This document shows positions 51,401 through 58,283 of a stretch of 64,000 nucleotides of DNA, piece by piece. Source of the stretch: Verrucolacustris abundans (GTDB lineage: Bacteria; Verrucomicrobiota; Verrucomicrobiia; Methylacidiphilales; Verrucolacustridaceae); assembly GCA_965194535.1 (NCBI GenBank), contig OZ239145.1, positions 124,001 to 188,000 on the forward strand, in the 5' to 3' direction. The translations under genes were made by a program, and so were the position numbers. Under the pieces are notes generated by a model, which made no database searches, was not told the DNA's origin, and was given only the letters and a program-made list of their open reading frames with translations. The stretch's first letter is position 1, and each line of letters starts with the position of its first letter.

Positions 51401-53715
51401 TAGCGCCTGCCAACTTTGAGATCAGCGGATCTTCCAGCGGACCTTTTGTCAGCTCTCTCGTTCTTACGCCCGTAAATGGAAGTTTGTTGTCCACCCTCCA
51501 TGTTCGACTCAGCGCCTTGGCAGAGCCAGGGAATGTCACCGACTCGGTGATCCACTCCGGTGGTGGCGCTATACCGAAATATTTAGCGGTTACTGGCAAG
51601 GTTACTTCTCCTAATCCTCTCCTGACACTTTCGATGGCCAGTCTATCGGGATTCTCGACAACAGAAGGGAAGGCTTCGGATCGGCAGGTATACACTTTGA
51701 ATGGAGTGGGTTTAACTGGTGCCATCACTGTCGCCGCTCCGACTGGATTTGAGATTAGCTTGAATGAGGAGGTCTACAGCTCCGACTTAGTTTTGACTCC
51801 TTCCAGTGGAAACTTGGCCAACATTTCGATTTACATCAGACTGAGCGCCACTGCTGTAGCATCTGCCTACACGGGTCAGGTCAGTCATTCAGGGGGAGCT
51901 GCGGTCACTCAAAACGTCGTGGTTGCAGGGACGGTAACCCCATCGATCGGTCCGCCTATAACTTCGGTCCTTAGTTCCTCGGTCTACACGGCGGGGGCAT
52001 TTAGTTACACCATTACAGCAGGCGGGTTGGAACCCATCACCAGATACGAAGTCGTCGGGTTGCCTACCGGGCTAACGTTCAGTCCAATTACGGGTGTGAT
52101 CAGCGGCACTGCCCCTGCAACCGCTGGGGTATATTCCTTTACGATTTCTGCCTCTACTGCCTTAGGTACCAGTCGAGCAACTTTCACAATGCGAGTAGTA
52201 AGTAGTGCTGAACAGGCCGCAGTTCCCTTGAGTGTGGTGATCAATAAATATCAAAATACGACAACAGATCGGATTGAACTCCTGGTCGTAGGGGACAACA
52301 GCGACAGTGCGAGCGGCCCCAAGGTAAATCTTCAGGGAATGATTCTTAAGGATTTCAACAGCAACATGGCTACGGATGGCGGTGGAAAGTATGCTTTCAC
52401 CAATCATGCGCTTTGGGCGTCCGTGAAAGCGGGAACGCTGATTGTTTTGTCTGGGGGAAACAGCAGCGTTGAAGACTTGGATCCATCTGATTTTGTTCTC
52501 CGCATCAACCTCGGAAACTCCGATTACTTTACGATCGCCACTTCAAATTTTGACATCGGAACCACCGATATGGTCATGATCAAGCCTGCTTGGGCTGGAT
52601 TGGGCGGAGTTGCAGGAGGAATGCATGTTCTGGCCGTGGGTACGGCAGGAACCCAGTACAGCGGTTTTTCAGGAAAAAAAATTCGCTCTTCTTCTGCAAT
52701 GACGACAAGCAAAAACTACGCCTACGTCATCAATGACTCTGCTGTTCTCTCAGATTATTATCTGACATCTGGCGGCGCCAATGTGGATCGAACATTTACA
52801 TTTGGTTCGGGGAATAACACCAAGAATACAACCTATGTCAGTTCCCTCCGTGCTTTGGATCAAGACGGACCCATTCTTTCATTAATCGGGTCTAATCCTA
52901 TGAGTATACCTCTCGGAAGTACCTTCGCAGACTCAGGGGCAACAGCGACAGACATCAGCGGGGGAAGCCGCACGGTCACTCCAAGCGGAACGGTCAACAC
53001 GGCTGTCGCGGGAACTTATGTGCGGACCTACACGTCGGCTGATTCAGTGGGTAATGTGACTACCACCACGCGTAATGTGGTGGTGGATAAAGGAACTCCG
53101 ATCATTAACAATCTGCCGCTTGCTTCGAGTTTGACGGAGGGTCAATCCCTGCTGGCTTCGATGCTAAGAGATGGAAGTGCTTCGTATGGGGGTGCGGCGG
53201 TTCCTGGATCCTTTGCTTGGGCGGTTCCATCGGCTCAACCACCATTAAACTCCAGTTCTCAGTTCGTCACCTTTACGCCTTCAGATGTAAGCAATTATCA
53301 AGTTGTCACCTTTTCCATTAACGTGACGGTAAGTTCGGCACAAACGCCGATGCAAATTTGGGCCGCTGGATTTGGATTGAGCCAAGCGAATGCAGAGCCT
53401 GGGGCGGATCCAGACGGGGATGGACTGAGTAATGCTGCGGAGTTTGCGTTTGGGACGAGTCCGGTCGATGCATCTAGCCGGCCGGTGACGCAAAGCAGTG
53501 TGACAGATGGAATCAAGATCACTTATTTACAACGGAGCGGGGTGACGTATTCGGTGAAGTCGGCCACCGATTTGGCGGTTGGGTTTACGGGATCGGTGAC
53601 TCCGTCGAAAAGCGTTCCCCAACCAACAGGATTGCCGTCGGGTTATGAACAGTACGAGGTGACGTTGACCATCGGGACGAAAGGATTTTTGAAAGTCGAA
53701 GCCACTGTTCCGTAG
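48424..53715 (+). CDS. exported DNA/RNA non-specific endonuclease with Ig-like repeats
   Basis: A 1763-residue exported protein. A hydrophobic leader LSLLAILFVISCSSWA (about 22-38) may be cut as a signal or lipoprotein (VISC). The nuclease domain has the NUC1 motif DRGHMCPSADRTTDY (Asp125-His128) and SNIIPQTSNNNQ, matching DNA/RNA non-specific endonucleases. Then come an IPT/TIG domain (about 290-370), modules of about 105 residues at 372, 482, 954 and 1063, a jelly-roll-like region (600-787), three putative Ig domains (788, 872, 1176), a lamin-tail-like domain (1263-1476), two more Ig-like domains, and an Asp-rich DPDGDGLSNAAEFAFG calcium motif (1662). The GTG start lacks a clear ribosome site. 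It is less G-biased than its neighbours, so recent transfer is plausible. Confidence 0.85.
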   Translation: MALLLTSLLRHGSCLHALHRGLSLLAILFVISCSSWAKQGIEFQMPTGNPDGAMNNATYRTKYLIQKRQYSLSYNDDTHEPNWVSWSYTSEDTGSQSRTDAWATEELLPSDYLKISTATFGTGWDRGHMCPSADRTTDYTDNAMTFRMSNIIPQTSNNNQGLWANFETYTRGLATGGNEVLIITGPGAFSGKTISNGMWIPGVVWKIVVVVPSASSSTPANQRLTTSARVIAIMTPNITTAEGLSSDWKTYITSIEEVEQVTGFSFFTAVNTSVATYLKNVVDTGTGSNQPTVISSVSPLYGSSGTTVTISGYNFGTAPVVEFNGVPASATVSSGTITVTVPPGASTGPITVVGTGGTDTSHEPFTVTSGSLPSLALSVSSLAGFSATEGSASSSKFYTVTGSNLAGDINITAPTDFEISSNNSFFGNTLTLTPIAGALAGVPIYIRTTASALLGSVSGVVTNSGGGATTQNLSVSGTILSSLPSLTLSTPSLSGFFALLGSASTSKSYTISGSNLTSDIIMNASTGYEISLNNITFATTRTMTPIGGTIASTTIYARLSSTAPLGSNNGSISHAGGSATTQSVEVSGTVTTSSGVPTKLLSWEVSSLVTYGPSPFAPTTADAMVAAGGLTRGGGVTTTGTAAAGTWGGAGFDGAATLADAIARDDHISFRVTPAAPLSFTQISAHNLRRSSTGPSTVQWQYCIGSGPFVSLGSTISLLGTTSSGNSQPAIDLSTVSDLQVVPAGTVVTFRLVLFGASSSGGTFYINNISGDDLALNGTFATTGPATPVITVSGPATATAFQSFTYQIQANNSPTSYGATGLPAGLSINTSTGLISGAPTTPGSYNVGLTASNAGGDGMGTLTLTVQPNPNSPVIGGALTATGQVGVAFDYQTVASNTPNAYMANNLPLGLTLNPTTGSITGTPTEPGTKAVSITVSNDVGSDTKTITITILAPSLQLNPSELAGFLSDFGSVGASQSYLLTGTDLTSDVTIVAPANFEISGSSSGPFVSSLVLTPVNGSLLSTLHVRLSALAEPGNVTDSVIHSGGGAIPKYLAVTGKVTSPNPLLTLSMASLSGFSTTEGKASDRQVYTLNGVGLTGAITVAAPTGFEISLNEEVYSSDLVLTPSSGNLANISIYIRLSATAVASAYTGQVSHSGGAAVTQNVVVAGTVTPSIGPPITSVLSSSVYTAGAFSYTITAGGLEPITRYEVVGLPTGLTFSPITGVISGTAPATAGVYSFTISASTALGTSRATFTMRVVSSAEQAAVPLSVVINKYQNTTTDRIELLVVGDNSDSASGPKVNLQGMILKDFNSNMATDGGGKYAFTNHALWASVKAGTLIVLSGGNSSVEDLDPSDFVLRINLGNSDYFTIATSNFDIGTTDMVMIKPAWAGLGGVAGGMHVLAVGTAGTQYSGFSGKKIRSSSAMTTSKNYAYVINDSAVLSDYYLTSGGANVDRTFTFGSGNNTKNTTYVSSLRALDQDGPILSLIGSNPMSIPLGSTFADSGATATDISGGSRTVTPSGTVNTAVAGTYVRTYTSADSVGNVTTTTRNVVVDKGTPIINNLPLASSLTEGQSLLASMLRDGSASYGGAAVPGSFAWAVPSAQPPLNSSSQFVTFTPSDVSNYQVVTFSINVTVSSAQTPMQIWAAGFGLSQANAEPGADPDGDGLSNAAEFAFGTSPVDASSRPVTQSSVTDGIKITYLQRSGVTYSVKSATDLAVGFTGSVTPSKSVPQPTGLPSGYEQYEVTLTIGTKGFLKVEATVP
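49531..51943 (+). repeat. four copies of a 105-residue Ig-like module
   Basis: Copies start near 49540, 49870, 51283 and 51610 (protein residues about 372, 482, 954, 1063). Shared words are L(T/A)LS..SLSGF, a TGSNL(T/A)SDI-type turn, FEIS(L/S)N, LTP..G.L, IY(I/A)R(L/T)S, GGGATTQ and VSGTV at the end. Copies 1-2 and 3-4 are adjacent pairs, split by the jelly-roll and putative-Ig block. Such modules often act as spacers or binding surfaces. Confidence 0.7.
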
Positions 53716-53757
53716 GCGGAGGAAAAAGGTAGGGATGGGCGGGACGGTGGTTCGCGC

Positions 53758-55230
53758 CTAAGGAAGAAGATTAAATTCAGGAGGCAGGGTAAGGCCGATC
53801 TGTTGTTCCAAAGATTCTTGCTGTGCTTTCCACGAGGAAAGCTGGGGGTTGGAAGTACTGTCTGCGGGAGGTGGTAGGCGAGAGGGGGAAGGATGATCCA
53901 TTTCCCCAAGAAGGGTGCCATCGGGGTTCCAGCCCTTCCACTGGGTTTTTCCGGTGGCGGAGTCGAAGCGGGCGGTGGAAAGGGGTTTGCCATCGGGATA
54001 CTGGAGCAGAAGGAAGCTGACCTTACCTTCCTTGCCTGAAATAGGTCCGAACTGGCCTAATTCTTTTCCATCCGGATACAGCAAACGCCCGCCTGTCAGG
54101 AGATCTCCCAGGTAGTCACATACGGCAAACGGTTGGCCTGTGGGGTAGTGAAGAGTGATCGGGCCTTGAAGTTTTCCGTCAAGAAACTCTCCCGATGTCG
54201 CAAGGGTTCCATCGGGATTGAAACTTTCATATCGGCCATTTTTCTTTCCAGCAAGGTAGGGAGTGACGGTGCGGGGTTTGCCGTCCGAGAAGAATTCGCG
54301 AACTTTTCCTTCCAGATGATCGCTTTGCCAGTTCTCCTCAGTCAGAAGCGTGCCCCTCTCATCCCACTGACGTGCGACTCCTTCTTTCTTTCCAAAGCGA
54401 TAGAAGGTCTCTGACTTTTTCATTCCAGAGGGGAAGTTTTCAATGCTGGGGCCGTCCAACTGACCGTCCCTCCAGTTTGCCGTGTAACGGGGAAGACCAT
54501 CGGGCCACCAACCGGTGGCAGGGCCGTTGAGCTTATCGGCTGAGTAGAAAAGATTATCGGAAACGGAGCCGTCGGGATGAAAAAGAGTGGAGGGGCCTTG
54601 GCGTTTCCCTTGAAGGAGGGTGTTGGAGGCGCGAGTTTTTCCATCGTCTCCGAAAAGGACCTGAGGGCCTGTCATTTGGCCAGCGAGCATTCGGGTTTCG
54701 GCCTTAAGCTTTCCATCTGCTGAGTAGAAGAGCCAGTCGCCTTCGGGCAGTCCTTTCCGAATCGGACCCTCGGCTGTTCTCTTTCCTTTTTCATCAAGGT
54801 CGATGCGTCGACCATCCCGCTGGTCCGACTGGCAGAATTCGCGACGATAGATGGATTCGTCCGAGCGGTAGAAGAGAAGCTCGATCTCACTGGGTTTGGA
54901 TTTGCGTGCACTCAGCACAATTTGGCCTTGAAGATTGCGATAGGGGCCTGTTTTTAGAATCTGAGAGGGGATGAGGGAGGCTTCGTCATAATTCCAGATC
55001 GGATCTCCCGCAGGCTGGTTGGGTGGATTGGGAAATTGGTTGGATTGATCTACCGAACGCCGAATGGCTTCTGCTGTTTGCAGGCCTTGAAGGATAGCAT
55101 TGATGATAAGACCCACTTCGGCTTGGGCAAGGGCACGGCTGTGAAAGGGGAGAAGGAGGAGAGTGATGAGGAGGCAAGCGCGCATCAAAAAGAGCTTGGG
55201 TCTTTGATTGGGTTTGAAGGAGATTTTCAT
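53758..55230 (-). CDS. exported YwqK/MORN-like repeat protein
   Basis: A 490-residue protein with a signal peptide (LLITLLLLPFHSRALA, residues about 19-35) and about ten tandem repeats of roughly 22 residues, of the type LxGPxxLFxPDGxxxxxxxYxxGKLxG (about 135-430). These are the antitoxin YwqK/MORN-2 type repeats found widely in Bacteroidetes and PVC proteins; they seldom indicate a toxin-antitoxin pair on their own. A Pro/Ser-rich tail follows. ATG at 55230. It is convergent with the nuclease gene (42 bases) and divergent from mqnP (63 bases, with an inverted repeat). Confidence 0.8.
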   Translation of the reverse strand: MKISFKPNQRPKLFLMRACLLITLLLLPFHSRALAQAEVGLIINAILQGLQTAEAIRRSVDQSNQFPNPPNQPAGDPIWNYDEASLIPSQILKTGPYRNLQGQIVLSARKSKPSEIELLFYRSDESIYRREFCQSDQRDGRRIDLDEKGKRTAEGPIRKGLPEGDWLFYSADGKLKAETRMLAGQMTGPQVLFGDDGKTRASNTLLQGKRQGPSTLFHPDGSVSDNLFYSADKLNGPATGWWPDGLPRYTANWRDGQLDGPSIENFPSGMKKSETFYRFGKKEGVARQWDERGTLLTEENWQSDHLEGKVREFFSDGKPRTVTPYLAGKKNGRYESFNPDGTLATSGEFLDGKLQGPITLHYPTGQPFAVCDYLGDLLTGGRLLYPDGKELGQFGPISGKEGKVSFLLLQYPDGKPLSTARFDSATGKTQWKGWNPDGTLLGEMDHPSPSRLPPPADSTSNPQLSSWKAQQESLEQQIGLTLPPEFNLLP

Positions 55231-55238
55231 GACCTCAC

Positions 55239-55258
55239 GGATAAACTAAACCTTATCC
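55239..55258. promoter_or_regulatory. inverted repeat between the YwqK-like gene and mqnP
   Basis: GGATAA (55239-55244) and TTATCC (55253-55258), eight-base loop, lie in the 63-base gap between two divergent starts. The position suits an operator controlling one or both promoters. A perfect 6-bp repeat can arise by chance, so confidence is low. Confidence 0.3.
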
Positions 55259-55293
55259 TAAACTTGTAACAGCAGAGTGTGGTAAGATCAGGA

Positions 55294-56136
55294 ATGTCTT
55301 CAGCGATCTACAGGTGGGCTGAGTTTATCAAGTTTGAGCACACCGTGTTTGCGATGCCGTTTGGATTGGCGGCGATGTTTCTGGCTGCGCGAGGAGTTCC
55401 ATCGGTAAGAGTGGTGGGGGGAGTGGTGGTTTGCCTGGTCGGGGCGAGAACGGCAGCGATGGCGTTCAACCGATTAGCAGACTGGTCGATTGATCAAAAG
55501 AATCCGCGGACAGCGGTGCGGTCGACCCTCGTTTCCAAAACGACCGCGTATGCGACGATGGTGGGAGGTATATTGGCTTTGGTGGGTGGAGCGTGGATTT
55601 TGAATCCACTTTGCCTGATGTTGAGCCCGGTCGCGGTGGGGATTGTCTTTTTTTATTCCCTGACAAAGAGATTCACGTGGGGGTCGCATGGCTTTCTGGG
55701 GTTGGCGTTGGGGACGGCTCCTGTGGGGGCGTGGCTGGCGGTGAGGGGTCAGTTTGATTCGTGGGTGCCGATCGTGTTGGGGACGGCGGTTGGGTTGTGG
55801 GTGGCGGGATTCGATCTGATCTATGCGTTGCAGGATCGGGAGTTCGACCGTGATCATGAGTTGAAAAGTTTTCCCGCCCGGTTTGGAGAAACCGCAGCAT
55901 TGAAGATGGCGACAGGGTTGCATGGGCTAGCGGTGCTGGGCTTGGGAGTAGCGGGTTGGATGGCGGGTTTTGGTTGGCGATATGGGGTAGTGTGTGGGCT
56001 GATGGTGGCAGTTTTAGGAATGGAAACCTTTTGGGCCCAAAAGAGAGAGACAAGGGGCAGGGCGTTTTTTCAGGCAAATGCGGCGGTAAGTCTGCTCGTC
56101 ATGCTTGGGTTCCTGTGGGAGATTTTTTCGAAATGA
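55294..56136 (+). CDS. mqnP: menaquinone-pathway UbiA-type prenyltransferase
   Basis: A 280-residue polytopic enzyme of the UbiA superfamily, most like MqnP, which prenylates the 1,4-dihydroxynaphthoate-derived ring in the futalosine route. The first Asp-rich motif is NRLADWSID with NPRT (Asn59-Asp67), the second YALQDREFDRDHE. The ATG at 55294 gives the usual start; a GTG at 55279 adds five residues. It is followed by mqnE with an ATGA overlap, which supports MqnP over UbiA proper. Confidence 0.9.
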   Translation: MSSAIYRWAEFIKFEHTVFAMPFGLAAMFLAARGVPSVRVVGGVVVCLVGARTAAMAFNRLADWSIDQKNPRTAVRSTLVSKTTAYATMVGGILALVGGAWILNPLCLMLSPVAVGIVFFYSLTKRFTWGSHGFLGLALGTAPVGAWLAVRGQFDSWVPIVLGTAVGLWVAGFDLIYALQDREFDRDHELKSFPARFGETAALKMATGLHGLAVLGLGVAGWMAGFGWRYGVVCGLMVAVLGMETFWAQKRETRGRAFFQANAAVSLLVMLGFLWEIFSK

Positions 56137-57212
56137 GCATGTGGGGAAAAATTGAAGAGAAGGCGGAGGCGGGGAAACGGCTTTCGTTTGAGGAGGGGGT
56201 TTATCTGTTTCGGGATGCGGATTTTCACCAGCTGGGACAGTTGGCCGACCGAGTGCGGGAGAGGAAGGTGGGTAAACGGGCTAGTTATGTCCTGAACCGG
56301 TATCTGAACTATTCGAATGTTTGTATTTTGAGCTGTCAGTTCTGTGCCTTTGCCAGGAGGAAGCGCGAGCCGGGGACATTTGAGCTTTCGGTTGAGGAGA
56401 TGGTGGACGAGGGGAGAAAGGCGGTGGGGCAGGGGGCGACCGAGATTCACATCGTTGGGGGGCTGCATCCGAGTCTGCCGTACTCTTTTTATCTGGAGAT
56501 GTTACGGTCCTTGGCTGGGCTGGATCCGAAGCCGATGTTGAAAGTATTCACGGCAATTGAGATTCGCCATTTGGCTGAGCGAGTTGCAAAGAAGTCGATT
56601 CGAGAGGTATTGATGGATTTACGGGATGCGGGTTTGGATTCGTTAACGGGCGGAGGGGCAGAGATTTTTGCTCCTGAAGTGAGAGAGCGAATTTGCAAGG
56701 GAAAGGAGTCGGCAGAGGAGTGGTTGGAGGTGCATCGGATCTGGCACGAGATGGGCGGCAGGAGCACGGCCACGATGTTGTATGGGCATGTGGAGACAGC
56801 GGAGCAGAGAGTGGATCATTTGGAAAAGTTGAGAGCGTTACAGGATGAGACGAAAGGATTTACGGGATTTATTCCATTTGCGTTCGAGCCATCCCAGACG
56901 CGATTGGCGGAGTTAGGAAAGATTCGGAGAGCGAGTGCGCTGGAGGAGTTGAGGGTGATTGCGGCGAGTCGGTTGATTCTGGATAACTTTGATCATGTGA
57001 CGGCGTACTGGATCAGCACGGGATTACCTTTAGCTCAGATTGCGTTGAGTTATGGGGCGGATGATTTGCACGGGACGATTGGGGAGGAGAAAATTTTTCA
57101 CATGGCGGGAGCAAAGACGCCGGTGGGGCAGACGCGGGGGAACTTGGAGCGTGCGATTCGGGAGGTGGGTAGGGAGCCGGCACAGAGAAACACCTTTTAC
57201 GAGTTAGTGTAA
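56133..57212 (+). CDS. mqnE: aminofutalosine synthase
   Basis: MqnE is a radical-SAM enzyme that makes aminofutalosine in the futalosine menaquinone pathway. The 359-residue protein has the cluster motif CILSCQFC (Cys64, Cys68, Cys71), then IVGGLHPSLPY, ATMLYGHVETAEQRVDH and the C-terminal AYWISTGLPLAQIALSYGADDLHGTIGEEKIFHMAGA, which fit MqnE better than the related MqnC. The ATG 56133 overlaps mqnP. mqnB, mqnC and mqnD are not in this window. Confidence 0.93.
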   Translation: MSMWGKIEEKAEAGKRLSFEEGVYLFRDADFHQLGQLADRVRERKVGKRASYVLNRYLNYSNVCILSCQFCAFARRKREPGTFELSVEEMVDEGRKAVGQGATEIHIVGGLHPSLPYSFYLEMLRSLAGLDPKPMLKVFTAIEIRHLAERVAKKSIREVLMDLRDAGLDSLTGGGAEIFAPEVRERICKGKESAEEWLEVHRIWHEMGGRSTATMLYGHVETAEQRVDHLEKLRALQDETKGFTGFIPFAFEPSQTRLAELGKIRRASALEELRVIAASRLILDNFDHVTAYWISTGLPLAQIALSYGADDLHGTIGEEKIFHMAGAKTPVGQTRGNLERAIREVGREPAQRNTFYELV

Positions 57213-57270
57213 ATAAGCGAAGGCAAAAATAGGGTTTGCGAATTTCGACTGGCAGGCGTATTTTTTAACT

Positions 57271-57486
57271 ATGTCACTCTTAAAGTTGCTTTTTGGGGCA
57301 AGAAAGGTGAGACATCAGGGGGCAGGAGTGCCAACGGGTCAACTTTTGGAGTACCGGGCGATCGCTATCTTGCTCATCACACTACTTGTGGGATTTGGTA
57401 GTTGGATTTGGATGAAGAGGGTGGAGCGCTACTCGTATACGTCTCAAAAGATGGGGCAAATTTCCACTGCATCGAGCACTGAGTAG
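57271..57486 (+). CDS. small single-pass membrane protein of unknown function
   Basis: A 71-residue protein with one hydrophobic segment (AIAILLITLLVGFGSWIW, about residues 30-47), a basic N-terminal side (ARKVRHQG) and a polar Ser/Thr-rich tail. The ATG at 57271 is preceded by a T-rich stretch and no clear ribosome site. It lies between mqnE and mqnA, with a strong hairpin after it. Its size and position suggest a real gene, but no family was recognised. Confidence 0.6.
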   Translation: MSLLKLLFGARKVRHQGAGVPTGQLLEYRAIAILLITLLVGFGSWIWMKRVERYSYTSQKMGQISTASSTE

Positions 57487-57525
57487 GTTTGTTGCGTGGT
57501 TCTAAGGAAATAGGAGAAGAGAGTC

Positions 57526-57548
57526 GGCCACTTGTGTCAAAAGTGGCC
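57526..57548. promoter_or_regulatory. 8-bp hairpin upstream of mqnA
   Basis: GGCCACTT (57526-57533) and AAGTGGCC (57541-57548) form a perfect 8-bp stem with a seven-base loop, the longest intergenic repeat found here. It lies 40 bases past the small membrane gene and 34 before mqnA. No T tract follows, so a Rho-independent terminator is unlikely. It could be an operator, a processing site or a partial terminator that separates mqnA from the upstream genes. Confidence 0.45.
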
Positions 57549-57581
57549 TAGCTGTTGGTTTGAGTATGGTAGAGTTGTGGA

Positions 57582-58283
57582 ATGAGAATTGGATGTGTTC
57601 CCTATGATCATGCAAAACCTTTTGGAGTGAGTTGGAAGGTAGGAGAAGTAGTTTGGGATCATCCCAAGGAGTTGGTTTCACGGCTGAATGCGGGGGAGGT
57701 GGATTTAGCGTTGGTACCGGTCTGGGAGATTTTGACTGGACCCAGCTATCGGGTGGTGGATGGTTTGGCGGTTGGATCGCGGGGGGAGGTTAGAAGTGTT
57801 GCGGTATTTCATGACAAACCGTTGGTGGAGTGTGGGGGGATTTCACTGACTCCTCATTCGATGAGTTCTGTTCAGTTGTGGAGGGTAGTTTCGAAAGGGG
57901 CGTGGGGGCTGAAGTTGGAGGAGAGAGAGGATGGGGAAGCGCGGTTGCGTATTGGGGATGAGGCGCTTCGGGAGTGGACGGAAAGGAAGGGAAGGGGAGT
58001 GACCGATTTGGGAAAAGCTTGGTGGGATTGGACGGGAAAGCCGTTTGTTTTCGCGGTATGGGCGATGCGGGAGGGCTTTCGACCGAATGAGGGAGAGGTG
58101 AAAAAGTTTCGTAAGGAGTGTTTGGCAGGAATCGCAAAGCGGGCAGAACTAGCAGAGGGGGAGATGGAAAAGGAGTATCTGACGAAGTGCATTCGGTACG
58201 AGTTAGGTCGGGAGGAGAAGGAGGGGATGGCAGAGTTTGCCAAGAGGAGTGGGGTGGTGATGAGGAAGATCGAGTATCTGTGA
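57582..58283 (+). CDS. mqnA: chorismate dehydratase
   Basis: MqnA removes water from chorismate to give 3-enolpyruvylbenzoate, the first step of the futalosine pathway. The 233-residue protein has the family start RIGCVPYDHAKPF, a binding-protein-like fold with LNAGEVDLALVPVWEIL, and DLGKAWWDWTGKPFVFAVWAMR in the second half. ATG at 57582. It overlaps the next gene (TGATG). Together with mqnP and mqnE it covers the early and prenyl steps. Confidence 0.9.
   Translation: MRIGCVPYDHAKPFGVSWKVGEVVWDHPKELVSRLNAGEVDLALVPVWEILTGPSYRVVDGLAVGSRGEVRSVAVFHDKPLVECGGISLTPHSMSSVQLWRVVSKGAWGLKLEEREDGEARLRIGDEALREWTERKGRGVTDLGKAWWDWTGKPFVFAVWAMREGFRPNEGEVKKFRKECLAGIAKRAELAEGEMEKEYLTKCIRYELGREEKEGMAEFAKRSGVVMRKIEYL

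Noticed and set aside
48424..53715. Repeated modules as a CRISPR array
   Set aside because: Repeats are protein-level, long and divergent; no short identical repeats with unique spacers are present.
53758..55230. YwqK-like gene as antitoxin of a toxin pair
   Set aside because: It has a signal peptide and is 490 residues long; the repeat name alone is not evidence of a toxin system.
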